This document shows, piece after piece, positions 1 through 9,147 of a stretch of DNA of 34,548 nucleotides. Source of the DNA: Prosthecobacter sp. (GTDB taxonomy: Bacteria > Verrucomicrobiota > Verrucomicrobiia > Verrucomicrobiales > Verrucomicrobiaceae); the NCBI RefSeq assembly GCF_020439865.1, contig NZ_JAGRPF010000127.1, positions 1 to 34,548 of the forward strand. The letters run 5' to 3'. The translations under genes were made by a program, and so were the position numbers. How positions within the stretch are numbered: the stretch's first letter is position 1; every line of letters starts with the position of its first letter. The notes beneath the pieces were generated by a model. It made no database searches. It worked only from the letters and a program-made list of their open reading frames with translations, and was not told the DNA's origin.

Positions 1-2451
1 GCCTCGAAGCCGAAGTACTTCGTGCTCGACATGTTCCCCTATCCGAGCGGCAACGGCCTCCATGTTGGCCATCCGGAGGGCTACACCGCCACGGACATCA
101 TCGGCCGCTTCAAGAAAATGTCCGGCTTCAACGTGCTGCACCCGATGGGTTGGGACGCCTTCGGTCTGCCCGCCGAGCAGTATGCGATCAAAACCGGCAC
201 GCATCCCCGCGTCACCACGGAGGCAAACGTCGCGAACTTCACCAAGCAGCTCAAATCGCTCGGCTTTGCCTACGACTGGGACCGCGAGGTGAACACCACC
301 GACCCCGGCTACTTCAAGTGGACGCAGTGGATCTTCCTGAAGCTCTACAACTCCTACGTCGGCGACGATGGCAAGGCGCATCCGATCAGCGAACTCGAAG
401 CGCAGGGCCTCTCGCGTGAGGAGATCGACCATCGCCGCCTCGCCTACGTCAGCGAAGCGCCGGTAAACTGGTGCCCGCAGCTCGGCACCGTGCTCGCCAA
501 TGAAGAAGTCGTGGACGGCAAAAGCGAAGTCGGCGGATTCCCCGTCGAGCGTCGCCCCATGCGCCAGTGGATGCTGCGCATCACGTCGTATGCCCAGCGC
601 CTCATCGACGAACTCGACGGCCTCGACTGGCCGGAAAGCATCAAGCTGCTCCAGCGCAACTGGATCGGCCGTAGCGAGGGCGCGCATGTCACTTTCAAGG
701 TGGATGGCATCGACGAAACGATCACCGTCTTCACCACACGGCCCGACACGCTGTTTGGAGCCACTTACATGGTCCTCGCGCCCGAGCATCGCCTCGTGGA
801 CGAAATCACGAGCGAGGAGCAGCTCCCCGCCGTCGAGGAGTATCGCGAAAAGACCGCGCGGAAGAGCGATCTCGAGCGCACCGAGTTGGCGAAGGAGAAG
901 TCCGGCGTCTTCACCGGCGCTTACGCCATCAATCCGGTGAACAACGAGCGCATCCCCATCTGGATCGCCGATTACGTGCTCATGGGCTACGGCACCGGAG
1001 CCATCATGGCCGTGCCCGCGCATGATGAGCGTGATTTTGAGTTCGCGAAGAAGTTTGAACTGCCGATCAAACAAGTCGTGCAGCCGCCAGAAGGTCACGA
1101 TTGGCAAGGTTATACCGACAACGGCATCGCCGTGAACTCCGGCTTTCTCGACGGCCTGCCCACGCCGGAAGCTAAGAAGAAGATCGCGGCGTGGCTCGAA
1201 GAAAAAGGCCTCGGCAAAGGCACCACCAACTTCAAGCTGCGCGATTGGCTCTTCAGCCGTCAGCGCTACTGGGGCGAGCCGTTCCCGATCGTGTGGGAGA
1301 ACGGCCAGCATCGCAGCCTCCCTGAAAGCGAGCTGCCGCTGCTGCCGCCAACCTTGGAAGACTTCAAACCCACCGGCACGCCCGAGCCTCCGCTCTCCAA
1401 AGCCACCGACTGGGTACAATACTCTGCCACCGCGAAGCGCGAGCTCAACACGATGCCGCAGTGGGCGGGTTCATGCTGGTATTACCTGCGTTATTGCGAT
1501 GCGCGGAACAGCGAGCGCTTTGTCGGCGAAGCTGCGGAGAAGTATTGGATGGGCGGCGGTAAGCCCGGCGGCGTCGATTTGTATGTCGGCGGCACCGAGC
1601 ACGCCGTGCTGCACCTGCTTTACGCGCGTTTCTGGCACAAGGTGCTCTTTGATCTCGGCTATGTCAGCACGCCGGAGCCGTTCCAGCGTCTGGTGAACCA
1701 AGGCCTCATCCTCGGCGAGGATGGTCAGAAGATGTCGAAGTCCCGCGGCAACGTGGTGAACCCCGACGACGTCGTGCGCGAGTATGGTGCCGATGCGCTG
1801 CGCCTGTATGAGATGTTCATGGGCCCGCTGGAGCAGGTGAAGCCGTGGAGCATGAAGGGCGTCGAGGGCGTGTATCGCTTCCTCGCCCGCGTGTGGCGTC
1901 TGGTCATGGAAGTCGATGACGAAGGCGTGTGGAGCATCTCCAAGGCGCTGCAAGACGTGCCTGCGAACAAGCAGCTCACCAAAGCGCTGCACGAGACGAT
2001 CAAGAAGTGCGGCGAGGACATCGAGAAGCTCAGCTTCAACACGGCGATCAGCCAGATGATGGTCTGCACGAACGCCTTCACCGGCGCGGAAGTGAAGCCC
2101 GCGGGAGCCATCGTGACCTTCCTCAAGGTGCTGAGCCCCTTCGCGCCGCATCTCGCCGAAGAGCTCAACGCGCAGATCCGCGCCAAATTCCCCGCCTTGG
2201 CCGCGAAACGCTTCCTCAGCGACGAAACCTGGCCTGCCTACGATCCCGCCGCCCTCATCGAGGACGAGGTGGAGGTCGTCTTCCAGGTGAACGGCAAGCT
2301 GCGCGACAAAGCCCGCGTCCCCGTCGCCGCCACGAAGGAGGAGATCGAGCAGATCGCCCTCGCCAGCGCCCGCGTGCAGGAATTCATGGAGGGCAAGCCC
2401 GCCAAGAAGATCATCGTCGTCCCCGGCAAGCTAGTGAATATCGTGGTGTAA
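1..2451 (+). CDS. leuS: Leucyl-tRNA synthetase, 5'-truncated by window edge
   Basis: Class I aminoacyl-tRNA synthetase that charges tRNA-Leu in the cytoplasm. The reading frame is open from base 1 ([17 protein letters not shown]), so the true start lies just upstream of the window; a GTG at 22 and an ATG at 31 are internal. The HIGH-type signature is HVGH (about nt 61-72). The CP1 editing domain carries the [15 protein letters not shown] block (about nt 990-1035), including the aspartate that in this family positions the mischarged amino acid. The KMSKS loop is present exactly (nt 1729-1743), followed by the anticodon-binding helical domain and a C-terminal domain ending [15 protein letters not shown], typical of bacterial LeuRS. 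About 816 residues are visible, so only a few dozen at most are missing. The next gene starts 12 bp after the stop. Identification is secure. Confidence 0.97.
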   Translation, partial: ASKPKYFVLDMFPYPSGNGLHVGHPEGYTATDIIGRFKKMSGFNVLHPMGWDAFGLPAEQYAIKTGTHPRVTTEANVANFTKQLKSLGFAYDWDREVNTTDPGYFKWTQWIFLKLYNSYVGDDGKAHPISELEAQGLSREEIDHRRLAYVSEAPVNWCPQLGTVLANEEVVDGKSEVGGFPVERRPMRQWMLRITSYAQRLIDELDGLDWPESIKLLQRNWIGRSEGAHVTFKVDGIDETITVFTTRPDTLFGATYMVLAPEHRLVDEITSEEQLPAVEEYREKTARKSDLERTELAKEKSGVFTGAYAINPVNNERIPIWIADYVLMGYGTGAIMAVPAHDERDFEFAKKFELPIKQVVQPPEGHDWQGYTDNGIAVNSGFLDGLPTPEAKKKIAAWLEEKGLGKGTTNFKLRDWLFSRQRYWGEPFPIVWENGQHRSLPESELPLLPPTLEDFKPTGTPEPPLSKATDWVQYSATAKRELNTMPQWAGSCWYYLRYCDARNSERFVGEAAEKYWMGGGKPGGVDLYVGGTEHAVLHLLYARFWHKVLFDLGYVSTPEPFQRLVNQGLILGEDGQKMSKSRGNVVNPDDVVREYGADALRLYEMFMGPLEQVKPWSMKGVEGVYRFLARVWRLVMEVDDEGVWSISKALQDVPANKQLTKALHETIKKCGEDIEKLSFNTAISQMMVCTNAFTGAEVKPAGAIVTFLKVLSPFAPHLAEELNAQIRAKFPALAAKRFLSDETWPAYDPAALIEDEVEVVFQVNGKLRDKARVPVAATKEEIEQIALASARVQEFMEGKPAKKIIVVPGKLVNIVV

Positions 2452-2463
2452 CACTTCGATGTC

Positions 2464-3444
2464 ATGCGCATCGCGATTCTCCATTACTCCAAGCCGCCGA
2501 CCATCGGCGGTGTGGAGCGTGTGATCGCGGAGCAGGCGGAGGCGTTGCGCAGTCTGGGGCACCAAGTGGAAATCCTGACACGCAACGAATGGCGTGAGGC
2601 GACATGGGACGTCGTCATCGTCCACAATGTCTTCACGATGCCGTTCGACCTCGCGTGGACTAGTGAACTCATTGCACTCACGAAAGCGCGTCCGGACATT
2701 CGCTGGATCAACTGGGTGCACGATGTGCGCTGGGCGGAGAAGGTGCCGCGGGCGGTTCATGTGGCCGTTTCGGAACATCGGAAGGCTGAATACGCGAAAC
2801 ACACGCAGGAGCCGATTCACGTCATTCCGAACGGCTGTGATGCTGCGGCCATTTTAGGCCTCACCGAGCGGATTGCGGCGCTTAAGCTTGAAACGGCTGA
2901 CCTGGTGCTGTTTCAGCCGACACGCTTCGTTCGGCGCAAAAACATCGAACTCGGACTGCGCGTGCTCGCGGAGCTTCCGAACGCGATTTATCTCGTCACC
3001 GCCGCGCCGGATCCGCATCAAAAAGACGGCCTCAAGTATTTTCGCGAACTCAAACGCCTGGCCAAAGATCTCGGTGTGACGAAACGCGTACACTTCCTCG
3101 GCGAAAAGGCTGTTTTGAGCGACGACGACGTGCGCAGCCTCTACCAGATGGCGGATGCTCTCTTTTTCCCGAGCACGCAGGAAGGCTACGGCCTGCCGCT
3201 GATCGAGGCGGCGCTGCATCAGGTGCCGGTGTTTTGCTCGGACATTCCGGCGCATCGCGAAGTGGCCGTGGGTGCGACGTTTTTCAAGCTCACGGCGTCG
3301 CCCAAGGGCATGGCCCGGAAGATCCGGGGCGATGCCGCGGTCCGGGCGCGTCGCGAGCGGCGTGGACTGATGGCACGGCTGGGCTGGGAGAAGATCGTCA
3401 GGGAGCAACTCGAACCGTTGCTTTCCCGTCGAAAGGCTCCATGA
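2464..3444 (+). CDS. GT4-type glycosyltransferase
   Basis: Retaining GT-B glycosyltransferase of 326 residues, probably cytoplasmic and using a nucleotide-sugar donor. The N-terminal Rossmann half begins MRIAILHYSK and has the GGVERV acceptor-side loop (residues 15-20). The linker has VIPNGCD (120-126) and the donor half has RFVRRKN (154-160). The E-x7-E donor motif is E240...E248 in STQEGYGLPLIEAA, as in GT family 4. It begins 12 bp after leuS and ends 10 bp before glgB, so cotranscription with glgB is likely. No good Shine-Dalgarno precedes the ATG. Neighbouring glgB hints at glycogen or another alpha-glucan, but the sequence does not resemble GlgA closely enough to name it; acceptor and product are unknown. 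Confidence 0.85.
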   Translation: MRIAILHYSKPPTIGGVERVIAEQAEALRSLGHQVEILTRNEWREATWDVVIVHNVFTMPFDLAWTSELIALTKARPDIRWINWVHDVRWAEKVPRAVHVAVSEHRKAEYAKHTQEPIHVIPNGCDAAAILGLTERIAALKLETADLVLFQPTRFVRRKNIELGLRVLAELPNAIYLVTAAPDPHQKDGLKYFRELKRLAKDLGVTKRVHFLGEKAVLSDDDVRSLYQMADALFFPSTQEGYGLPLIEAALHQVPVFCSDIPAHREVAVGATFFKLTASPKGMARKIRGDAAVRARRERRGLMARLGWEKIVREQLEPLLSRRKAP

Positions 3445-3454
3445 GTGGACTTCG

Positions 3455-5626
3455 ATGACCCCCTATTCGAAGAAGGAAGAAATCCAGGCCGTGCTGGAGG
3501 CACGGCATCAGAATGTGTTCGCGTTTCTTGGCGCTCATGATGTCGGTGACGGCAGGCAGGTCGTGCGAATGTTTCAACCCTACGCCGCCTCGGTGGCGGT
3601 GCACTGCCAGGGCGAACGGATCGAGGCGGAGAAGACGCACCCCGATGGATTCTTCGAGGCGGTGACACCACGCGGTCTTTACGAGGTCGAAGTCACCCCG
3701 CATGAGGGCGAATCGACGCGCCTCAGCGATCCCTACTCCTTCGGGCTGCTGCTTGGAGAACAGGACATGTATTTCTTCCGCGAAGGCACCCACCAGCGCC
3801 TGTGGGAAGTGCTCGGTGCGCGGCTCAAAACCATCAGCGGCGTGTCTGGCTGCCAGTTCGCCGTCTGGGCGCCGAATGCGCAGCGCGTCTCCGTGGTGGG
3901 CGACTGGAACCGCTGGGACGGTCGCGTGCATGTGATGCGCAACCGCATCGAGGCCGGCATCTGGGAAATCTTCATTCCGGGTCTCAAGGAGTTGACGCAC
4001 TACAAGTTCGAACTCGTGGACAAGCACGGTCACTTGCGGATGAAGAGCGATCCGTATGCCGTCTTCAGCCAGCACGGCACGCAGACCGCCAGCCTCGCGT
4101 TTGATCTGGAGCGCTATCGCTGGTCCGATGGCGAGTGGATGCAGAACCGCACGAAGCGTGATCTCTATCACTCGCCCATGAGCATCTATGAGGTACATCT
4201 CGGCTCATGGAAACGCAAAACGGACGAGGGGAGCCGCTGGCTCTCGTATCGTGAACTCGCGGATGATTTGATCCCGTATGCCCAAGGACTCGGCTTCACC
4301 CATCTCGAGATCATGGGCATCGCCGAGCATCCGTTTGACGGTTCCTGGGGTTATCAAGTGACCGGCTACTTTGCCCCGACCAGCCGCTTCGGAAATCCGG
4401 ATGAGTTTCGCGAGTTCGTGGACCGCTGCCATCAGGCGGGTCTCGGCGTCATTCTGGACTGGGTTCCCGGTCACTTCCCGAAGGACGATCATGGGCTGGC
4501 GAAGTTTGACGGCACCGCCTTGTATGAACACGAAGATCCCCGCCTCGGCGAGCATCAGGACTGGGGCACGCTCATCTTCAACTACGGACGGCATGAGGTG
4601 AAAAACTTCCTCATCTCCAATGCGCTTTACTGGCTCGAGCAGTTTCACATCGACGGCCTGCGCGTGGATGCCGTCGCGTCGATGCTCTATCTCGACTACT
4701 CGCGCAATCCTGGCGAGTGGGTGCCGAACCACCTCGGCGGACGCGAGAACCTCGAGGCCATCGCCTTCATGCGTGAGCTCAATTCTGTCTGTTACCAGAA
4801 GCATCCGGGCACCACGATCATCGCGGAGGAAAGCACGGCGTGGCCGGGGGTCTCGAAGCCGGTAAACTCCGGAGGTCTGGGTTTCGGCTTCAAATGGAAC
4901 ATGGGCTGGATGAACGACAGCCTCCGATACATGGCTCACGAGCCAGTGCACCGGAAGTATCATCATGGCGAGGCCACCTTCTCGATGATCTACGCCTTTG
5001 ACGAGAACTTCATCCTCGTGCTCAGCCATGACGAGGTCGTGCATGGCAAGGGATCGCTGATCAACAAGATGCCTGGCGATCGTTGGCAGAAGTTTGCGAA
5101 TCTGCGCATGTTCCTTGCATGGATGTGGACGCATCCGGGCAAGAAACTGCTTTTCATGGGCTGCGAGTTCGGCCAGTGGAACGAGTGGAAGCATGACGCC
5201 AGCCTCGACTGGCATCTTTTCCTCGGCGAGGAGCACAGCGGCCTGCAGCGCCTCGTGAAGGATATCAACCACCTCTACACCAAGCGTCCGGCTCTCCACG
5301 CCAAAGACCACGAGGCCGGAGGCTTCTGGTGGCTGGATGCGAACGATGCAGACAACAGTATTTTCGCCTTTGCACGTTCCTCGCCCGACGGCGACAAGGT
5401 CTATGTGCTCGTCAATGCCACTCCGGTGACGCGCCATGGCTATCGTGTGGGTGTCTCAGATCCTGGCAGCTATCGAGAACTGCTCAACAGTGATGCGGTC
5501 AACTACGCCGGTTCGGGTGTGAGTGCGGGTGCTGGTTTTCAAGCGCAGCATGTGTCGTGGCAGGGGCAGCCTTGGAGCATCGTTGTCGATCTGCCGCCGC
5601 TCGGCACGCTGGTGCTCGGGCGGTAG
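3455..5626 (+). CDS. glgB: 1,4-alpha-glucan branching enzyme GlgB
   Basis: GH13 enzyme that makes alpha-1,6 branches in glycogen by cutting and transferring alpha-1,4 chains. It has 723 residues, the usual length for the long bacterial form. An N-terminal carbohydrate-binding region (about 1-110) is followed by a CBM48 domain (about 115-215, FAVWAPNAQRVSVVGDWNRW). The TIM barrel carries EHPFDGSWGYQ, the nucleophile D405 in LRVDAVASMLYLDYSR, the acid/base E458 in IIAEEST, and LSHDEVVHGK with the transition-state aspartate. Both catalytic numbers coincide with those of E. coli GlgB. The C-terminal beta domain ends VVDLPPLGTLVLGR. No other glycogen gene except the adjacent glycosyltransferase lies in the window. 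Very secure. Confidence 0.97.
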   Translation: MTPYSKKEEIQAVLEARHQNVFAFLGAHDVGDGRQVVRMFQPYAASVAVHCQGERIEAEKTHPDGFFEAVTPRGLYEVEVTPHEGESTRLSDPYSFGLLLGEQDMYFFREGTHQRLWEVLGARLKTISGVSGCQFAVWAPNAQRVSVVGDWNRWDGRVHVMRNRIEAGIWEIFIPGLKELTHYKFELVDKHGHLRMKSDPYAVFSQHGTQTASLAFDLERYRWSDGEWMQNRTKRDLYHSPMSIYEVHLGSWKRKTDEGSRWLSYRELADDLIPYAQGLGFTHLEIMGIAEHPFDGSWGYQVTGYFAPTSRFGNPDEFREFVDRCHQAGLGVILDWVPGHFPKDDHGLAKFDGTALYEHEDPRLGEHQDWGTLIFNYGRHEVKNFLISNALYWLEQFHIDGLRVDAVASMLYLDYSRNPGEWVPNHLGGRENLEAIAFMRELNSVCYQKHPGTTIIAEESTAWPGVSKPVNSGGLGFGFKWNMGWMNDSLRYMAHEPVHRKYHHGEATFSMIYAFDENFILVLSHDEVVHGKGSLINKMPGDRWQKFANLRMFLAWMWTHPGKKLLFMGCEFGQWNEWKHDASLDWHLFLGEEHSGLQRLVKDINHLYTKRPALHAKDHEAGGFWWLDANDADNSIFAFARSSPDGDKVYVLVNATPVTRHGYRVGVSDPGSYRELLNSDAVNYAGSGVSAGAGFQAQHVSWQGQPWSIVVDLPPLGTLVLGR

Positions 5627-5913
5627 GATAGGGTGCCAGAGGTGTTCCGGCGGGTCATCGCAGCAGAATTGCTGTTTGAGGCTTTCAGGATTTCGATTCC
5701 CTCGGCCTTCGGCCTCGGGTTTCTCACAGGTCATCCCGGCGGCAGTTCCTGTTCCCGTCCGAGGATGGGCAGACTGCTTGTGTGCTTCGGTAATGCCAAG
5801 TTCTGGGGGATGCGCCTAGGAGTGTTCGGAATAAAAGCGGTGTTCTCTGAAATTAGCGCATGACTATTTAAGCGGAGCGTCTAAAAGAACAGCCACTGTT
5901 TGGCTATGTATCG
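5627..5913. other. Intergenic region downstream of glgB
   Basis: 287 bp with no convincing gene. The second half is more AT-rich than its surroundings (for example AAATTAGCGCATGACTATTT near 5850) and may hold the promoter of the small ORF at 5914, but I cannot place -35/-10 boxes with confidence. A short GGCC-ttc-GGCC hairpin near 5703-5713 has no T-run and is not a persuasive terminator. Confidence 0.4.
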
Positions 5914-6195
5914 ATGCAGATACCTTCCATATTCCCTGCGTTGCCGCATAATAGCAGCCTCTACTTCATCTGGGGGCGAGTGGTTCTGTTCAGCCTGCTT
6001 GCCACGCCGGCATTGCTTCAGGCCGCTCCATCAACCGGAGACGTGGTGAGAGAACATCATAATCGGGAGATTGAACAAATCGCGAACCACCTGAGCGGTG
6101 ACGCCCGTGTGGACGACTATTTCAGCTATGTCCTGCTGCCCCTGCTGGGACTTCTCGGTCTCATGTTCTGCCTGCGCCGGATATTCCTGCGTTGA
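5914..6195 (+). CDS. Small putative membrane protein
   Basis: 93-residue ORF of unrecognised family. Its layout is sensible for a real protein: a hydrophobic segment at about 20-38 (GRVVLFSLLATPALLQAA) that could be a signal peptide or anchor, a polar stretch with HHNREIEQIANHLSGDARVDDYF, then a second hydrophobic segment (about 71-87, VLLPLLGLLGLMFCL) followed by a basic RRIFLR tail. This predicts two membrane passes with a short polar loop. It lies alone between glgB and the peroxidase gene, 74 bp before the latter. There is no clear ribosome-binding site before the ATG. No motif gives a function, and it could be a chance ORF, but the hydrophobicity pattern argues against that. Confidence 0.5.
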   Translation: MQIPSIFPALPHNSSLYFIWGRVVLFSLLATPALLQAAPSTGDVVREHHNREIEQIANHLSGDARVDDYFSYVLLPLLGLLGLMFCLRRIFLR

Positions 6196-6269
6196 AGCAA
6201 GCGTGGTTGCATGATGAGTCCGAAGGTCGTTCGCAACACCGGACTTCCATGCAGCGTTGATGTCGTCCC

Positions 6270-6821
6270 ATGAAACTGCCCACCCTTGCCACCATCCTTC
6301 TCACCGCCGTTGCGCTCAGTGCGGCGGACGCTCCCAAATCCGTGTACGATGTCTCGCTGAAGGACATTGACGGCAAAGACACCTCCTTGAAGGATTATCA
6401 GGGGAAGGTCATGCTGATCGTCAATGTCGCCTCGAAGTGCGGCAACACGCCGCAGTACAAGCAGCTTGAGGAACTCAATCAGGAGTTCAGCAAGGAGGGG
6501 CTCGCCGTTCTCGGCTTTCCCTGCAATGATTTCGGCGGCCAGGAGCCGGGAACCAATGAAGTGATCAAAGAATTCTGCTCGACGAAATACAAGGTGACCT
6601 TCCCCATGTTTGACAAGGTCACCTGCAAAGGCCCGAACAAGAGTCCGCTTTATCAAGTGCTGAGCGGCCCCGAGTCGCCGTTCCCCGGGGATGTGAAGTG
6701 GAACTTCGGCAAGTTCCTCGTCGGCAGGGACGGCAAGATCCTCAAGCGCTTCGAACCCAAGGTGAAACCGGATTCTCCGGAAGTCGTGTCCGCGATCAAG
6801 GAAGCCCTCGCGGCGAAGTAA
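6270..6821 (+). CDS. Exported glutathione peroxidase-like thiol peroxidase
   Basis: 183-residue GPx-family enzyme that reduces hydroperoxides. An N-terminal signal peptide (MKLPTLATILLTAVALSAAD, cleavage near residue 19) predicts export, whereas most bacterial members are cytoplasmic. Peroxidatic Cys57 is in NVASKCGNT (cysteine, not selenocysteine), Gln91 in FPCNDFGGQEPG, and Trp144-Asn145 in WNFGKFLV, completing the catalytic tetrad. Cys103 in EFCSTKYKVTFPMF occupies the resolving-cysteine position of thioredoxin-dependent GPx enzymes, so thioredoxin-like proteins are more likely partners than glutathione. The usual glycine/leucine after Cys-Gly is Asn59. A strong hairpin follows 24 bp after the stop. 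Family is secure; export and reductant are inferred. Confidence 0.93.
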   Translation: MKLPTLATILLTAVALSAADAPKSVYDVSLKDIDGKDTSLKDYQGKVMLIVNVASKCGNTPQYKQLEELNQEFSKEGLAVLGFPCNDFGGQEPGTNEVIKEFCSTKYKVTFPMFDKVTCKGPNKSPLYQVLSGPESPFPGDVKWNFGKFLVGRDGKILKRFEPKVKPDSPEVVSAIKEALAAK

Positions 6822-6845
6822 CTGGTTTGGCGTCTTTCAAAGGCA

Positions 6846-6880
6846 AAAGCTGCGACGGCATGTGCTGTCGCAGCTTTCTT
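6846..6880 (+). terminator. Intrinsic terminator after the peroxidase gene
   Basis: A perfect 11-bp stem (AAAGCTGCGAC at 6846-6856 with GTCGCAGCTTT at 6867-6877) closes a 10-nt loop and is followed by CTT. The AAAA before the stem gives a short U-tract on the other strand, so it may also serve the converging PDZ gene whose stop is at 6906. Confidence 0.8.
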
Positions 6881-6905
6881 CATGGCCTGAGCGCAACGGT
6901 GAACG

Positions 6906-8087
6906 TCACGCCGACGTGGGGCGTCCCTTCGGACGCTGTGAGTGGGCAGGATTGCCGCCGCCATCTCGTCGATCGGAATCCCGGGGTGCACCGGGAGCGG
7001 GGCGGATATCGATGTGGATACCGCCGCGGGCGCCATCCATCATGCGCAGCTTTTCACGGAACTCCTGTGGCACTGCCTTGCGTTCATCGTCCGTGTTCAC
7101 GGGCCAGCTTTGTTCCTTGCCGTTGTTCGGGCGGGCGATGAAGGTGGTTTTGCCGCCCTCGTTTTTGAGCGTGTATTCGCCGGAGTCATCGCGTCGGGTG
7201 ACGTTGGTGGCGGCGTGAGATTCATTGAAGTTGAACTGCCTCTCGTTGCTCTCGGGAGGGTTCGTGGACTGCATTTGCGGCGGGGCGTGCGGTGGTGGCG
7301 GATTGAGGGCGGGTGGCTTGGGCATGGGGGAGCCGTCATTCGCTTTCGCCCAGTCCTGAATGCGCTTTTCGTATTCGCGCATGTCCTTTTGGAAGCGCTC
7401 CATGTGTTCGCTGAATTCCCGGCTGTGGTTTTGGAAGTTCCGGAGGTCGCCGCGAAATACTTCACCATTGAACATGGGCATGCCGTGGGGCGGCCAGCCT
7501 CCGAATCCATATTGCACGCGATGCTCGTTGGCGGCCACCATGCGCTCTCCAAGCGTGACCGGCACCTGGGTCTTCTTGCCGCCCGTGATGACATCGAGAT
7601 TCACGACATCGCCTTTCTTTTTCGCCCGAACGAGGGTCATGAGCTGCTCCATGTTCACGAGATTTTGATCTTCGAATTTCACGAGGATGTCGTGCTGCTT
7701 CAATCCGGCCGCTTTTGCCGGAGAATCGGGCATGACTTCGTCCACCATCAGGCCAAAGCCTTCTGGCAGCGAAAACTGCGAGCGCAGTTCGGGGGCCACT
7801 TCGCGTGTGAGCACGCCAATGTAAGCCACCGGCTTTTGATCTTCCTGGGGCGACGGGCCAACCCGGCGGGTGCTCTGTGGCTTTTGGGATTGGGACTTCG
7901 AACTCCGTGTCTCTGTCTGGACCGTGCCATCGCCATTGGTAATAACGGTGACCGTGGCTGTGGCGGTGCCGCCAGCGTCGCCGGAGGAGGTTTCCGATTT
8001 TCGAACCTCCGTTTTGGAGTCCACCTGCTGAGCGCACAACGGTACGGTGCCGAGGCAGGCGATGAGAAGCGTGTGTTTGAGTTTCAT
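6906..8087 (-). CDS. Secreted PDZ-domain protein
   Basis: 393-residue exported protein. A signal peptide (MKLKHTLLIACLGTVPLCAQ, cleavage near residue 20) leads into a Ser/Thr-rich low-complexity stretch (about 21-85). One PDZ domain follows at about 88-180 (YIGVLTREVAPELRSQF, then LMVDEVMPDSPAKAAGLKQHDILVKFEDQ), of the type found after HtrA/DegP proteases, but no protease domain is present. Residues about 210-255 form a charged, probably helical stretch (HMERFQKDMREYEKRIQDW). The C-terminal third is proline- and asparagine-rich and probably disordered. It starts 12 bp after the anti-sigma gene and so probably belongs to the sigma operon. It may bind a periplasmic partner in envelope sensing; that is inference. 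Confidence 0.85.
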   Translation of the reverse strand: MKLKHTLLIACLGTVPLCAQQVDSKTEVRKSETSSGDAGGTATATVTVITNGDGTVQTETRSSKSQSQKPQSTRRVGPSPQEDQKPVAYIGVLTREVAPELRSQFSLPEGFGLMVDEVMPDSPAKAAGLKQHDILVKFEDQNLVNMEQLMTLVRAKKKGDVVNLDVITGGKKTQVPVTLGERMVAANEHRVQYGFGGWPPHGMPMFNGEVFRGDLRNFQNHSREFSEHMERFQKDMREYEKRIQDWAKANDGSPMPKPPALNPPPPHAPPQMQSTNPPESNERQFNFNESHAATNVTRRDDSGEYTLKNEGGKTTFIARPNNGKEQSWPVNTDDERKAVPQEFREKLRMMDGARGGIHIDIRPAPGAPRDSDRRDGGGNPAHSQRPKGRPTSA

Positions 8088-8099
8088 GGTGGTTGGGGG

Positions 8100-8570
8100 C
8101 TATTGGAATGAAATCGGCAGCACCAGCTTTTGCTCGCGTGGATATTCCACAATCATCTGGGCACCGTCGCGCGGATCGATCCATGTCTGGCGTTCGCGAG
8201 CGATCAGCGTCACATGCTGCTCGGGAAGGTGTTGCGGATTGTAATGAATGCCTTCGTCCTGCACATCTTCCCATTCACGAATGGTGGAGACAGGCAACAC
8301 GGCGGGCGTGGTGGTCGCCACGGACGCTTCCGTCGGCGCCTGCTGCGCCAGGTGGCTCATCACGACGATGGCGGCTGCCGCACCCAAGGCTGCCCAGCCT
8401 GCCGAGGCGAGCCATTGCGGGATGTGATGAGGACGGCGGTTTGTTTGAAGCCAGTTCATGTCGAGTTTCAGTTCTTCATCGACGCGCTTTGAAAGGGCGG
8501 TAGATGGAGCGGCGGGCGTCAGGTCGCGCAGGAGGTTTTCGAAGCGGTTGTCGTCAGGGTCGTGGTTCAT
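8100..8570 (-). CDS. Putative one-TM anti-sigma factor
   Basis: 156-residue protein with a cytoplasmic N-terminal half, one membrane helix (about 53-73, LASAGWAALGAAAAIVVMSHL) and a periplasmic C-terminal half ending LVLPISFQ. No zinc-binding HxxxCxxC motif is visible, so it is not a ZAS-type anti-sigma. The call rests on context and topology: its ATG overlaps the sigma gene stop by 4 bp (ATGA), implying translational coupling, and the size and topology fit regulators of ECF factors. The family itself is not recognised. The periplasmic part could sense the same signal as the PDZ protein encoded 12 bp downstream. Confidence 0.72.
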   Translation of the reverse strand: MNHDPDDNRFENLLRDLTPAAPSTALSKRVDEELKLDMNWLQTNRRPHHIPQWLASAGWAALGAAAAIVVMSHLAQQAPTEASVATTTPAVLPVSTIREWEDVQDEGIHYNPQHLPEQHVTLIARERQTWIDPRDGAQMIVEYPREQKLVLPISFQ

Positions 8571-9142
8571 GGCAAGGCCTCCTTGGGGGTGTTGAAAGGC
8601 AGGATGTTGGCGGTGGGAGTGTTGGATTCGCCGAGAAGTTCTTCTTTGAGGGGAGCCAGCTTCTTCTGCATCGCCTGCAGGGCATATCGGTAACGGCCCG
8701 CCACAGTGTTGATAGAGTCACCAGTCATCGAGGCGATCTGGTTGAAGGTCAGGTCTCCCCAGAGCTTGAGGGTGACGACCTCGCGTTGTTCCTGTGGTAG
8801 ATCGTGGAGGGCTTTTTCGACGATGGACGCCACTTCCTGCTGGCCGGGCAGCGGATCAAAGGTGGGCGCGTTCTCACCGGCCACGGCGATGTCAGACTTC
8901 GCCTCGCGGTTCACACGGCGGGTGTCCGAGCGTCGTTGATCGAGGGCGATCGTGCGCACGGCGGCGTAGAGAAGGGGAATGTGGTGGCTGTCGCCCTCCG
9001 GAAAGCGACGCCACCAGCGCACAAAGGCCATCTGCACCACGTCCTCGGCGTCCGACTTGGACGCGACGAGCTGACGCGCATACAGCACCAGCTGCGGAGC
9101 GACTTGCTCGAAGGTTCGTTTCCAGTCAAAAGCGGTTTCCAT
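8567..9142 (-). CDS. ECF-type RNA polymerase sigma factor
   Basis: About 191-residue group 4 sigma-70 factor. Region 2 is at about 11-75, with the DAEDVVQMAFVRWWRR segment that contacts RNA polymerase and the -10 element. Region 4 is near 125-175 (LPQEQREVVTLKLWGDLTFNQIASMTG, then SINTVAGRYRYALQAMQKKL), a helix-turn-helix for -35 recognition. A short C-terminal tail follows. I chose ATG 9142 (METAFDWKRTF); the frame runs open to a TTG at 9163, but those extra codons fall in a hairpin repeat. The gene overlaps the putative anti-sigma by 4 bp. An ECF factor with membrane regulator and PDZ protein suggests an envelope-stress response. The regulon is unknown. Confidence 0.93.
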   Translation of the reverse strand: METAFDWKRTFEQVAPQLVLYARQLVASKSDAEDVVQMAFVRWWRRFPEGDSHHIPLLYAAVRTIALDQRRSDTRRVNREAKSDIAVAGENAPTFDPLPGQQEVASIVEKALHDLPQEQREVVTLKLWGDLTFNQIASMTGDSINTVAGRYRYALQAMQKKLAPLKEELLGESNTPTANILPFNTPKEALP

Positions 9143-9147
9143 GCGGG

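Noticed and set aside
4205..5437. A 410-codon ORF on the - strand within glgB
   Set aside because: Antisense shadow of a gene with all catalytic residues identified on the + strand.
5633..5863. A 76-codon ORF after glgB
   Set aside because: No hydrophobicity pattern, motif or ribosome-binding site, and overlapping alternative frames of similar length exist in the same intergenic stretch.
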